A stretch of DNA of 64,000 nucleotides from Leptothoe kymatousa TAU-MAC 1615 (GTDB lineage Bacteria > Cyanobacteriota > Cyanobacteriia > Phormidesmidales > Phormidesmidaceae), in the NCBI RefSeq assembly GCF_018739865.1, contig NZ_JADOER010000005.1, positions 127,815 to 191,814 of the forward strand, in the 5' to 3' direction. This document shows positions 8,324 to 16,638 of the stretch, piece after piece; the first letter of the stretch is position 1; every line of letters begins with the position of its first letter. Under the pieces are notes generated by a model. The model was not told the DNA's origin. It saw only the letters and a list, made by a program, of their open reading frames with translations, and made no database searches. Both the position numbers and the translations under genes were made by a program.

Positions 8324-8752
8324 TCATGAACCTTGCTTTTCAATTTTTGCTTGAGCCTCCCTTTTAGGAGCAACCTTGATAGACTTATTTTTCATCTCAG
8401 ACTGAAGGTAGTTTCGTAGTACTTGCTTTTGAAGAAATTTCGCTTCTTCTAAGCTAATGACTCGCTTTCGCAACGATTCATCAATGGAATCGTACTTTTT
8501 TTGCAGATGAAAATCGAGTTCTTTTTGTCTACTAAATGGCCGAAAGTTAGCAATAAAAACGCACAGGCAGACCCAACCAGCGGCAGAGAAAGAGGAAAAA
8601 TCCAACCCTGTATGCTCCAATATTAAAGGCGAAAAAACTGGTACAACACTGGTAAGCGCAACCCCTAAAATAACTGCCTGTGAAGTTCGGCGTGGGCTAC
8701 TAGCCATCAAACCTTCTATTATTTGAAGCGTTTTAGCTGTGAGCGTATCCAT
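8324..8752 (-). CDS. Two-helix membrane protein
   Basis: 142 residues. Two hydrophobic segments lie at about 24-45 (AVILGVALTSVVPVFSPLIL) and 54-69 (FSAAGWVCLCVFIANF); the rest is a basic, helical cytoplasmic tail rich in Lys and Glu. The start codon overlaps the stop of the 230-residue gene upstream (TAATG on the minus strand), so the two are translationally coupled and probably form a membrane complex (inference). No family is recognised. Confidence 0.65.
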   Translation of the reverse strand: MDTLTAKTLQIIEGLMASSPRRTSQAVILGVALTSVVPVFSPLILEHTGLDFSSFSAAGWVCLCVFIANFRPFSRQKELDFHLQKKYDSIDESLRKRVISLEEAKFLQKQVLRNYLQSEMKNKSIKVAPKREAQAKIEKQGS

Positions 8753-9444
8753 TACGCAAGCTCCCCAGCTATGCCGCTATCAGTAACTGTTTGGCTTTCT
8801 GTTTCAGTTTTTACTTCTGGAAATACCTCCATATCATCGCCGCCTGAAGGAGGCCCTTGGGCGTCATCGAATGACTGGACAAACTCAATCAACTGCCTTC
8901 CTTCATTCAGGTTGTTACCAAAATAACCAGCCTTTATTCTGTAGCGTATCAATGCATAGCGAGCGATCATTAATATTGGAAAAGCCAATATGAGTATTAC
9001 GATATTGAGGCCCTCCGAAAGCCCAAACTCAGCAAATGTCGAAATGAATAAAAAGGAGGCTATTGCGATTACTGCGATTGCAATGTGTCCAGCAAGATTT
9101 CTCCCTTGCTCCTCTAGAAATAAATCTACAACTAATGCGTCATTATCATTACTTATCGGATCCGAGAAGTCTCGCTCGTTCAGTTCAGGCTGAGGCAATA
9201 TCGCCTTGTCATAAACCTTTTTAGTTCTCTGAAAAACTTGAGTGCGCAGCCACAAAAATGTGTGCTTTATTGGCGCTGAACCTCTTGTTCGCTTCAGAGA
9301 CTGACTCAAATCCCGCTTGTAGTCACATAAAATGCATGCAACATGCTCTTTATCAGTAATGACCAGCCCTTGCTTGCCGCAAGATGGGCAAGCAGGCATA
9401 CCGTAGGACAAAGAAGGCTTTTTCGATGTAGGCGATTGTTCCAT
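8752..9444 (-). CDS. Zinc-ribbon protein with TRADD-N-associated-type two-TM domain
   Basis: 230 residues. The N-terminus has a zinc ribbon (CPSCG at 19-23 and CILCDYK at 37-43). Two membrane helices lie at about 116-135 and 143-162 and are followed by RYRIKAGYFGNNLNEGRQLI. The two-helix plus R-I-K-x-G-Y-F-G-x-N-x-x-E pattern matches my memory of the cyanobacterial TRADD-N-associated membrane domain described in multicellular-prokaryote conflict systems. The assignment is from recall and needs a profile search. The gene is first in a coupled pair with 8324-8752, and a promoter-like motif lies 43 nt upstream of its start. Confidence 0.6.
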   Translation of the reverse strand: MEQSPTSKKPSLSYGMPACPSCGKQGLVITDKEHVACILCDYKRDLSQSLKRTRGSAPIKHTFLWLRTQVFQRTKKVYDKAILPQPELNERDFSDPISNDNDALVVDLFLEEQGRNLAGHIAIAVIAIASFLFISTFAEFGLSEGLNIVILILAFPILMIARYALIRYRIKAGYFGNNLNEGRQLIEFVQSFDDAQGPPSGGDDMEVFPEVKTETESQTVTDSGIAGELA

Positions 9445-9487
9445 GCCTAATTGATGGGTCTATTCACATTTTGAGTATATGGTAGCC

Positions 9488-9507
9488 ATTTTATAGACAT
9501 GTCTACA
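9488..9507 (-). promoter_or_regulatory. Promoter/operator-like motif upstream of the 9444 gene
   Basis: The minus strand reads TGTAGACATGTCTATAAAAT. The core TAGACATGTCTA is a perfect palindrome and the TATAAAAT end can serve as a -10 box, 43 nt before the start codon. Near-identical copies occur at 5113-5132, and weaker ones at 8190-8209 and 5322-5343. Confidence 0.45.
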
Positions 9508-9547
9508 AGCTAAAGCCTAAGTATGCATGGTATTTTAAGCATCCAGC

Positions 9548-10210
9548 TCAAGATAAGGCCGCATTATGGCCACCCGCCGCTGCAATTTCCAAAGCTCGCC
9601 GTGCCTGGGCCTGACCTTTGACATCTTTTAAGTCCACCGCATGGGGCTGGGCACTGGCAAGGGACTGGCGACCATCAATTGTCAGCGGCTGCCGCTCACC
9701 AGGATTATTTAGAAATTCCACCACATCGGTAATATTTTCAAAACCATAGACCGATAGGTTGGGCACTACAGCAGCTTCTTGAGCGTTATCCTTAGGCACA
9801 ATCAATCCTTCAATGCCTAACTGCTGGGCGGCGGCGGCCATGGCCATGACTCCTGCCACAGGTCTCAGACTACCGTCGAGGGATAATTCACCTAGGAGTA
9901 AGTACTTATCCAAGCACTCCTGACTGACTAAATCAGAGGCAGCCAAAATACCAATGGCAATGGGTAAATCGTAAATGGGACCTTCCTTGCGCACATCAGC
10001 CGGTGTGAGGTTGACCACCACCTTGCGCATCGGAAACGGAAATCCGGCATTTTTCAGCGCTGCTTTTACCCGTTCTCGCGATTCTTGTACCGCAGCATCA
10101 GGCAGACCAACGACTACAACACTCGGCAAGCCGCCGGAGAGATCTACCTCCACGCCCACCTTTAAAGCATCAATACCGATTAAGGATGCACTCCAGATTC
10201 TTGCCAGCAT
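9548..10210 (-). pseudogene. comM: Truncated ComM / YifB (Mg-chelatase-like AAA+ helicase)
   Basis: 220 residues matching the N-terminal half of ComM/YifB, a branch-migration helicase acting in natural transformation; intact proteins are about 500 residues. The Lon-like N-terminal domain is complete (VVVVGLPDAAVQESRERVKA, LGELSLDGSLRPV). The frame ends at AAAGGHN followed by AALS and a stop, exactly where the Walker A loop should begin. No continuation is found in the next 100 nt in any frame. The remaining half must lie outside the window or be lost. The break coincides with the right end of the accessory island, so insertion into comM is the simplest explanation. comM is a known integration site for Tn7-like islands. 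Confidence 0.85.
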
Positions 10211-10601
10211 GGTGGACTCCTAGATGTGCCTGTAGAATGCCCATCAGCACAGAATAGAGGCACGCTCTATCAGAAAAAAATCACCGGAGAGACCCATTTT
10301 GACGCCATCAATGGCGATATTCACCCTGGAATTACCGATCCTCGGGATAATTGTCTTTGGCATATCCAGATAGTGCCCCAGCCTCGCAGCCGCTGCTCTT
10401 TAAATCCGCAGCGGCTGCAAACCAAGCGACCGAATAAAGTAGAGCCATGGGCCTAAGCATTGAAGGATAAGTCACATCATTCAGATTGCTAATATGGTAT
10501 TTCCTTAGTAGATAAACCATCGAACACGGAGCCCTGAATGCGCATCGGTCGATGTGATGGTTGACAGCAATATCACTTAAAATCCCTACTATAAAAGCCT
10601 T
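10211..10601. other. Intergenic region with a strong hairpin
   Basis: No credible gene; a minus-strand ORF here (10332-10670) has unusual composition and crosses the start of the next gene. It holds a perfect 11-bp inverted repeat GCAGCCGCTGC / GCAGCGGCTGC at 10386-10396 and 10408-10418, and a dispersed repeat at about 10335-10385 that recurs near 23925-23975. Confidence 0.55.
10335..10385 (-). repeat. Dispersed repeat, copy 1
   Basis: The minus strand contains GGCTGG then CACTATCTGGATATGCCAAA. The plus strand at about 23925-23975 has the same order with few differences (CACTATGTGGATATGCCAAA, then a similar AATCATCCC block). About 50 bp are alignable at roughly four matches in five. Origin is unknown. 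Confidence 0.5.
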
Positions 10602-10958
10602 ATGTTGACGACCACAAACTCCTCGGAAGTGGCTATCACCATACGTGATAAGCAAATTGCAGAGGAGCACATCAAGGATGTGGAACTGCTATTAGAAAAT
10701 ATGTTTAAGCGGGAAGAAGCCACGCTGAAACTGGTGGTTGACCGACTTTATGACATTGGTTCTAATAATTTGATTAACCAGCGGGTCAAGCCACACCGCC
10801 TCAATCGTTTAATGAAATGGATTGCCCGATTAACGAAGCCGATGTTTCATCACATGGCAGTGCGCTGGTCTAAAAAAAATTGCCCTAAACTCATTACCGA
10901 TTGGCTCTATAGCCAGGTGCAATTCCCGCAGTCACCAATGGGAAATTCGGAATTTTGA
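10602..10958 (+). CDS. Conserved-looking hypothetical protein
   Basis: 118 residues from ATG 10602. The sequence is helical and charged (EEHIKDVELLLENMFKREE, LVVDRLYDIGSNNLI), with a basic centre RLNRLMKWIARLTKP and a C-terminal KLITDWLYSQVQF. It has normal coding composition. I believe a protein of this type occurs widely in cyanobacteria but cannot name the family. There is no membrane segment. It lies between the broken comM and the HIT gene, both core loci, so it is probably a core gene. Confidence 0.6.
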   Translation: MLTTTNSSEVAITIRDKQIAEEHIKDVELLLENMFKREEATLKLVVDRLYDIGSNNLINQRVKPHRLNRLMKWIARLTKPMFHHMAVRWSKKNCPKLITDWLYSQVQFPQSPMGNSEF

Positions 10959-11157
10959 ATTCGAAAGCTATACCAATAAAGCGTTCTGCAGCTATAAGCC
11001 CTAAATGATTACAAGGCGAAACCAAGCCAGGCAGGTGATTAATTCGGCTTTCCGACCTCCTAACTCCGCATTTTATACTCACAATTCATAGAAATTCTTA
11101 GCGTCTTCACCACACCATACCCCCTACAATTCATAGCGTTGTCACCATCAACGCCCC

Positions 11158-11502
11158 ATGAGTGAAGACACCATTTTTGGCAAAATCATCCGTAAGGAAA
11201 TTCCAGCGGAAATCGTCTATGAAGACGATTTCTGTTTAGCCTTTCGGGATATTAGCGCTCAAGCACCCACCCATATCTTGGTAATTCCCAAAAAGCCCAT
11301 ACCGAGGCTGGCTGACACAGTGCCTGAGGACAAGGAATTGCTGGGACATATGTTGCTAACTGTAAACAAAATCGCCCAAGACGAAGGGCTCAAAAATGGG
11401 TATCGAGTGGTCATCAACACGGACCAAGATGGCGGTCAAACCGTCTTCCACCTTCACATGCACCTGCTTGGTGGACGCTCCATGGCTTGGCCACCAGGCT
11501 AG
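11158..11502 (+). CDS. HIT family (HinT-like) purine nucleotide hydrolase
   Basis: 114 residues, the usual length for HinT. The histidine triad HLHMHLL is near residue 97 and the N-terminal [20 protein letters not shown] is typical. These dimeric cytoplasmic enzymes hydrolyse AMP-lysine-type phosphoramidates. The protein ends ...[10 protein letters not shown] as expected for HinT. It lies upstream of psbA on the same strand but is separated from it by 190 nt with its own candidate promoter. Confidence 0.93.
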   Translation: MSEDTIFGKIIRKEIPAEIVYEDDFCLAFRDISAQAPTHILVIPKKPIPRLADTVPEDKELLGHMLLTVNKIAQDEGLKNGYRVVINTDQDGGQTVFHLHMHLLGGRSMAWPPG

Positions 11503-11557
11503 TGAGCAATCACTCATACAACAATGCGAAATGTTTCAATGTGGCAACTTTCGTATC

Positions 11558-11586
11558 TTGCCCCTACAAATCACTAAGCATATTTA
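11558..11586 (+). promoter_or_regulatory. Candidate psbA promoter
   Basis: TTGCCC at 11558-11563 and TATTTA at 11581-11586 are separated by exactly 17 nt, a sigma-70-like arrangement, leaving a leader of about 100 nt before the psbA start. Other TATA-like stretches occur nearby (for example around 11593), so the exact promoter is uncertain. Confidence 0.35.
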
Positions 11587-11694
11587 CTAATCTTATAAGC
11601 GAGTCTCTAGTTACTTATTCGCAGACGGGTTAGCTATTTAGTTAACTTGCATGCCTTCACAGTAGAGCCTCTTTATACCTTTTCATTCATCACT

Positions 11695-12777
11695 ATGACT
11701 TCTACTTTGCAATCCCGTGGCAAGGCAAGCCTGTGGGACCGCTATTGTGAGTGGGTCACTAGTACTGACAACCGCATTTATGTTGGTTGGTTCGGTACTC
11801 TAATGATCCCTACATTGGTGGCTGCCACTGCATGCTTCGTCATCGCATTCATCGCTGCTCCTCCCGTTGATATCGATGGTATCCGTGAGCCTGTTGCTGG
11901 GTCTTTACTACTTGGCAACAACATCATCTCCGGTGCTGTTATCCCTTCCTCTAACGCTATTGGCCTTCACTTCTACCCCATCTGGGAAGCTGCTTCCCTA
12001 GATGAGTGGTTGTATAACGGTGGCCCTTACCAGTTGGTAATTTTCCACTTCCTCATTGGCTGCTTTGCCTATATGGGTCGTCAGTGGGAACTTTCCTACC
12101 GTTTGGGTATGCGTCCTTGGATCTGTGTTGCTTACTCCGCTCCTTTGGCGTCTGCAACTGCAGTATTCTTGATCTACCCCATCGGTCAGGGTTCTTTCTC
12201 TGATGGTATGCCCTTGGGTATTTCCGGTACGTTCAACTTCATGCTTGTATTCCAAGCTGAGCACAATATCCTGATGCATCCTTTCCACATGCTTGGTGTG
12301 GCAGGTGTATTCGGTGGTTCTTTGTTCTCCGCTATGCACGGTTCTCTGGTAACTTCCTCCTTGGTTCGCGAGACCACTGAGGTTGAGTCCCAGAACTATG
12401 GTTACAAGTTTGGTCAGGAAGAAGAGACTTACAACATTGTTGCCGCTCACGGTTACTTTGGCCGTTTGATCTTCCAGTACGCTTCCTTTAACAACAGCCG
12501 TTCCTTGCACTTCTTCTTGGGTGCTTGGCCCGTTGTTTGTATTTGGTTCACCGCACTGGGCATCAGCACCATGGCGTTCAACTTGAATGGTTTCAACTTT
12601 AACCAGTCTATTTTGGACTCCCAGGGTCGTGTAGTAAGTACTTGGGCTGACGTGATTAACCGCGCCAACCTAGGTATGGAAGTCATGCACGAGCGTAATG
12701 CTCACAACTTCCCCCTCGACCTAGCGTCCGGTGCTGAAACGCCTGTTGCTCTGACTGCTCCTGCAATCAATGGCTAA
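11695..12777 (+). CDS. psbA: Photosystem II D1 protein
   Basis: 360 residues from ATG 11695; an upstream in-frame start would add 16 residues foreign to D1. D1 binds the primary donor chlorophylls, pheophytin, QB and the Mn4CaO5 cluster in thylakoids. Canonical numbering fits exactly: Tyr161, Asp170, Glu189, His190, His198, His215, Ser264, His272, His332, Glu333, His337, Asp342 and the processing site after Ala344. Residue 130 is Gln, the D1:1-type (standard or low-light) residue, rather than the Glu of high-light D1 forms. Some positions differ from the usual consensus (Cys18, Cys47, Cys123, Cys144, Cys282). A strong terminator follows, so the gene is monocistronic. Confidence 0.98.
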   Translation: MTSTLQSRGKASLWDRYCEWVTSTDNRIYVGWFGTLMIPTLVAATACFVIAFIAAPPVDIDGIREPVAGSLLLGNNIISGAVIPSSNAIGLHFYPIWEAASLDEWLYNGGPYQLVIFHFLIGCFAYMGRQWELSYRLGMRPWICVAYSAPLASATAVFLIYPIGQGSFSDGMPLGISGTFNFMLVFQAEHNILMHPFHMLGVAGVFGGSLFSAMHGSLVTSSLVRETTEVESQNYGYKFGQEEETYNIVAAHGYFGRLIFQYASFNNSRSLHFFLGAWPVVCIWFTALGISTMAFNLNGFNFNQSILDSQGRVVSTWADVINRANLGMEVMHERNAHNFPLDLASGAETPVALTAPAING

Positions 12778-12816
12778 GCGCTTTCGGTAACGGCTAAGTT
12801 GTAAAGGCTTAGTTTG

Positions 12817-12851
12817 AAAAAGGGGCTCCTCGTTTGAGGAGCCCCTTTTTT
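12817..12851 (+). terminator. Intrinsic terminator of psbA
   Basis: A perfect 15-bp stem (AAAAAGGGGCTCCTC / GAGGAGCCCCTTTTT) with a GTTT loop ends in a T run. It lies 40 nt after the psbA stop codon. Confidence 0.93.
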
Positions 12852-13073
12852 CGTGTGTCTTGATCCTTGATTTGTCGTAATTCATTCAGCATCACGACCA
12901 CTGCAACTAGATGTCTGTCTAGCTAGAGTAAGACTAATCAAAACTATAAATCTTGATTGTTGCTTGATATATAAGCAGCTTTCTTGAATGCACTGAGAAT
13001 CAAGAAGTGGTCGTATTCTTGTCCTTTTTAGAAGTGTTTATGCAAAGCGTATATCAGAAGCTAATGACTAGAT

Positions 13074-14120
13074 ATGGCTTTGAGATGGGATGACAAATTA
13101 ATTTTCAAGAAAGTTTATAAGGTACTCAAGGGGACATCCCAAAAAAGTTCTGAGGCCCTAAACTTTTTAGGATTGTTGGGCAATATCGGCATTGTTATTG
13201 GTGTGGTTACTTACTTTAGCTTGGAGCCACAGCGTCGATATGAAGTCAGTATTGATGCATGGCAAACGATCAGTAATGCTCACGAACAAGCAGGAGATGG
13301 AGGTCGGAAACAAGCCGTAGAGTTTTTGAACGCTTCCCCCGGTTCACATTGGCGCCGCCGCTCTATATGTTTGTGGATATGTACTTGGCCTAGTGAACCC
13401 CTGGATAGCCAAGATTTTAGTAAGGTTCACTTTGAAAAAGTTGAATTACCAGAAGCTTCACTCAGTCAAACCATATTTACAGAAGCGAATCTCAAACGTG
13501 CCAATCTGCAAGGGGCTACCTTAAAGAATGCTCAGCTTGAGATGGCAAACCTTCAGTCTGCTAATTTGACAAACGCAAATCTCACAAATGCAATACTGAC
13601 AGATACAAATTTAAAGCATGCTTGGATGGATGGAGCCTTGCTTGGAGGAGCAAACTTACAGGATGCTTTCCTAGAGGATGTCAGTCTCACCAATGCTTTT
13701 CTAGAAGAAGCAAACTTAACAGATGTAGATCTAGACCTTTCTGAGTTAGCAAGTGCTGACTTAGATTATGCCAATTTAGAGGGAGCTAGCTTAGAGAAGA
13801 CTAATTTAGAGACTGCAAGCCTATCAAATGTTAATTTTGCGGACGCTAATTTCAGGCAAGCTAACTTACAAAATGCTGATCTTAGGACTGCTAACTTAGT
13901 CAATGCTGATTTATGGGAGACAAACTTAAAGGGAGCCAATTTATTGCACGCTAATCTACAAGATGCAGTTTTTTCTGGTGTTGATCTTGAAAGTACCAAA
14001 GGTTTAAAGCAGTCGCAGTTGAGTCAGGCTAAAATTTGTCGGGTTAAATTGCCTGCTCACATATCTCTTAATCCAGATCGTGATTGTCAGGAAATAGCTC
14101 TCAAAGGCAGGCTACATTAA
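13074..14120 (+). CDS. Membrane-anchored pentapeptide-repeat protein
   Basis: 348 residues. One hydrophobic segment at about 29-47 (FLGLLGNIGIVIGVVTYFS) anchors the protein; a linker (AWQTISNAHEQAGDGGRKQA) leads to about 35 pentapeptides of the A(N/D)Lxx type between residues 120 and 305, which form a right-handed beta-helix. The C-terminal cap GLKQSQLSQAKI...KLP...PDRDCQE closely parallels that of the caspase-STAND protein at 84-3011, showing a shared module. The molecular function of such proteins is mostly unknown. The gene lies alone between psbA and rnhA. Confidence 0.9.
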   Translation: MALRWDDKLIFKKVYKVLKGTSQKSSEALNFLGLLGNIGIVIGVVTYFSLEPQRRYEVSIDAWQTISNAHEQAGDGGRKQAVEFLNASPGSHWRRRSICLWICTWPSEPLDSQDFSKVHFEKVELPEASLSQTIFTEANLKRANLQGATLKNAQLEMANLQSANLTNANLTNAILTDTNLKHAWMDGALLGGANLQDAFLEDVSLTNAFLEEANLTDVDLDLSELASADLDYANLEGASLEKTNLETASLSNVNFADANFRQANLQNADLRTANLVNADLWETNLKGANLLHANLQDAVFSGVDLESTKGLKQSQLSQAKICRVKLPAHISLNPDRDCQEIALKGRLH

Positions 14121-14212
14121 ATTTCTCGATGCAGGAATAATTTAAGTGAGCAGTAGCCTTTGAACAGCCCATCACCGAAGTTAGACATTGAGCACTGTTG
14201 GGCAACCAAGCA

Positions 14213-15073
14213 TTACTCCTCGATTCTCTCTAATTGCCAGAATTTTTCTGGGTCGGACTCGCTGCTAATGCAGGAAACTGTCCAGTTACGCCAGGTCCAG
14301 TCATCACCGCGTTTGGCTAGTTCAGCCGCCGACACTCCGGTGAGCACCACCAGCTCAGATGTAGTAATCAAATAGCCCTGTTTAGCTAGCTCATCCGCTG
14401 TTTGTAGCAGGGTGAGCATATTACTAACGCGGTTAATGCGGGTATCGGACATATCGCTGAGGGTAGTGTCAATTTTGGGTAGGGGAATTTCTGTTTGTTG
14501 AGGAGATTTTTTCTCTGGGGTAGCTTTAGGGGCAACTTTGGCCTTGGCCTTAGTGGACGGAGCTTTACTACTGCCATCAATGGATTGGTTTAGGCTGGTG
14601 GCACGCTGGTGTGAAAAGGACCGGGCAATGGTGTCGCAGCGTTCGTTGCCCACATTGCCCGCGTGACCTTTGACGTATTTCCAATCGATATCGACGCTTT
14701 GGTCGGCTTTGAGGCTTTGGGTCAGGTCATCCAAAGTGAGCCACAGGTCTTTGTTGAGGACGGCTTTGCCGGCGGCGGTTTTCCAGCCTTTGCGTTTCCA
14801 GCCCCGCATCCATTGGGTGATGCCCTGGATTAAATACTTGCTATCGGTGTTGAGTTCGATGTCGGCGGCGTAGTCGTGCTGCTGGAGAAATTCTAGGGCC
14901 GCGATCGCAGCCTGCATTTCCATCCGATTATTGGTCGTCCCCGGCTCATAGCCCCCCAGCTCGTGCACTGAACCATTCTCAAAATAAATGACCGTACCCC
15001 AGCCACCTGGACCTGGGTTGCCTGAACAGGCACCATCCGTATATATCGCCTTAATATCAGGCAAATCAGCCAT
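14213..15073 (-). CDS. rnhA: Ribonuclease HI with C-terminal extension
   Basis: 286 residues. The first 150 are RNase HI: YTDGACSGNPGPGGW gives the first Asp, RMEMQAAIAALEF the Glu, NTDSKYLIQGI the second Asp, and VKGHAGNVGNERCD the active-site His loop and last Asp. It removes RNA from RNA-DNA hybrids. A Lys/Pro/Ala-rich linker (about 160-200) leads to a C-terminal domain of about 85 residues that includes LTGVSAAELAKRGDDWTWRNW, an extension I associate with cyanobacterial versions but whose role is unknown. The start at 15073 begins directly with the catalytic domain. Confidence 0.95.
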   Translation of the reverse strand: MADLPDIKAIYTDGACSGNPGPGGWGTVIYFENGSVHELGGYEPGTTNNRMEMQAAIAALEFLQQHDYAADIELNTDSKYLIQGITQWMRGWKRKGWKTAAGKAVLNKDLWLTLDDLTQSLKADQSVDIDWKYVKGHAGNVGNERCDTIARSFSHQRATSLNQSIDGSSKAPSTKAKAKVAPKATPEKKSPQQTEIPLPKIDTTLSDMSDTRINRVSNMLTLLQTADELAKQGYLITTSELVVLTGVSAAELAKRGDDWTWRNWTVSCISSESDPEKFWQLERIEE

Positions 15074-15334
15074 AGAAATTTAGTGTAAAAACAAAAACCC
15101 TACGCATCATAGCGACGATTTCAACCGTTGATCAAAGCTCCCTAGAAAAATCCTAAATCCGGATATTATTCGCCTCCAACTCCATGGACTAAAAGGCCGA
15201 AGTTTGCCCCATGGAGAGCAATGCCCACCCGACTAATCACACTAATAAGTAAAACTTTGCACTTAGCCCTCTAAAGATATGGGATAACAAACTATAGGCA
15301 TTGCCCAACCCACAGGAATTAAGGACGAACGACG

Positions 15335-16057
15335 ATGAAAAAATTAATGCGGGGTCTGCGTCAGTTTCAGGAAAACTATGTTCCTGCCCATAAGAAACTG
15401 ATGTCTAGTCTGGCCAAGGGTCAGAGTCCTAACGCCTTGTTCATCACCTGTTCTGATTCCCGAGTCCAGCCGGAACTCATTACCCAGGCCGAACTGGGGG
15501 AGCTGTTTGTCATTCGCAATGCGGGCAACATTGTGCCCCCCTTTGGAGCCACCAACGGTGGAGAAGGGGCCACCATTGAATATGCCGTGAAATCATTGAA
15601 TGTGGACCACATTATTGTCTGTGGTCACTCTAGCTGTGGTGCCATGAAGGGGTTGCTGCAAATTGGCAAGCTGGAAGAAAAAATGCCCCTGGTCTACAAC
15701 TGGCTCATCCATACGGAAGCCACCCGCCAGCTAGTCGAAGATAACTACAGCGACCTCGAAAAAACCGACAAACTAGACATGCTAGTGGCGGAAAACGTAC
15801 TGACCCAGATTGAAAACCTGCGCACCTACCCAGCCGTCCGCTCCATGCTCCATCGGGGCAACTTATCGCTCCACGGGTGGATCTACAACATCCATGACGG
15901 TCGCATTTTGGCCTACGATGCCGAGCGCCACGCATTTGTGCCACCGTTTGAAGATCCCGGCAAAGAGTTTAGCCATGGGAATGGGGCCTCCCAAATGCCA
16001 GGGGAAGACCGCCTAGCCCGTCAGCAAGCCCAACGCATTTTCAAGGGATCGTACTAA
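15335..16057 (+). CDS. Beta-class carbonic anhydrase
   Basis: 240 residues. Zinc ligands and catalytic residues are in place: ITCSDSRVQPE (Cys39, Asp41, Arg43) and VCGHSSCGAMKGL (His98, Cys101). It interconverts CO2 and bicarbonate. The length and the tail (SHGNGASQMPGEDRLARQQAQ) fit the CcaA/IcfA type that is found in carboxysomes, but location cannot be proven from the sequence; the long C-terminal extension known from carboxysomal CcaA appears short here. It stands alone, converging with the CYTH gene. Confidence 0.92.
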   Translation: MKKLMRGLRQFQENYVPAHKKLMSSLAKGQSPNALFITCSDSRVQPELITQAELGELFVIRNAGNIVPPFGATNGGEGATIEYAVKSLNVDHIIVCGHSSCGAMKGLLQIGKLEEKMPLVYNWLIHTEATRQLVEDNYSDLEKTDKLDMLVAENVLTQIENLRTYPAVRSMLHRGNLSLHGWIYNIHDGRILAYDAERHAFVPPFEDPGKEFSHGNGASQMPGEDRLARQQAQRIFKGSY

Positions 16058-16072
16058 ACAGCAGTTTTTCAC

Positions 16073-16564
16073 CTACTGCTTTTCAGCACCGTCGGCCATT
16101 GACCAGGTTTTGAAGGGCTGTGTCACCAGGTTGGAATTGTAATATCGAGGGTCTCCGGTGACTTCTTGGCCAATCCAGCTCGGTAGCTCAACGACCTGCT
16201 CGGGATCGGTCAGTTCTACTTCGGCCAGTAGCAACCCCTGGTTCTCTCCAGAAAATTCGTCGATCTCCCACACAAACTCGCCCATGGGAATGCGGTAGCG
16301 ATATTTTTCAATGAAGGGTTGCTCGCAAAGCTCTGCCAACATTGCCTGGGCATCCGCTAAGGGAATGGGATACTCGAACTCAGAACGGCTAATGCCAACG
16401 GTTGGCCCTTTGAGGGTGAGGTAGCCCTGTTCGCCAATAATGCGCACCCGCACGGTTTGTTTTCCCTGGGTGGGAATATAACCTTGGCAATAGTATCGGC
16501 CCGTGGCAAGGGAACGCCATGCATCGCCCTGCACTAAAAATTTGCGTTCGATTTCTTTGGCCAT
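16073..16564 (-). CDS. CYTH domain inorganic triphosphatase
   Basis: 163 residues with the EIERKFLV (ExExK) signature at the N-terminus, RVRI, YLTLKGP, and the acidic strands WEIDEFSG and LLLAEVELTD of the tunnel-fold. These enzymes hydrolyse tripolyphosphate (or thiamine triphosphate) using divalent metal ions. Single-domain CYTH proteins of this length are common in cyanobacteria. It lies 75 nt downstream of the PfkB kinase on the same strand and 15 nt from the carbonic anhydrase stop, converging with it. Confidence 0.93.
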   Translation of the reverse strand: MAKEIERKFLVQGDAWRSLATGRYYCQGYIPTQGKQTVRVRIIGEQGYLTLKGPTVGISRSEFEYPIPLADAQAMLAELCEQPFIEKYRYRIPMGEFVWEIDEFSGENQGLLLAEVELTDPEQVVELPSWIGQEVTGDPRYYNSNLVTQPFKTWSMADGAEKQ

Positions 16565-16638
16565 TAATTTTCAAAGGGATAAACAGAGCCATTGCACTAT
16601 GGGCAATAGCGTTGCACACCATCCCTGGGAGAACAAAC

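Noticed and set aside
9445..9547. Search for the missing ComM ATPase domain by frameshift
   Set aside because: None of the three minus-strand frames to the left of 9548 reads Walker A or later ComM motifs, so this is a true truncation and not a frameshift.
10332..10670. 112-residue minus-strand ORF upstream of comM
   Set aside because: Its start lies inside the better-supported plus-strand gene at 10602, and it runs through a hairpin and a dispersed repeat; composition is not protein-like.
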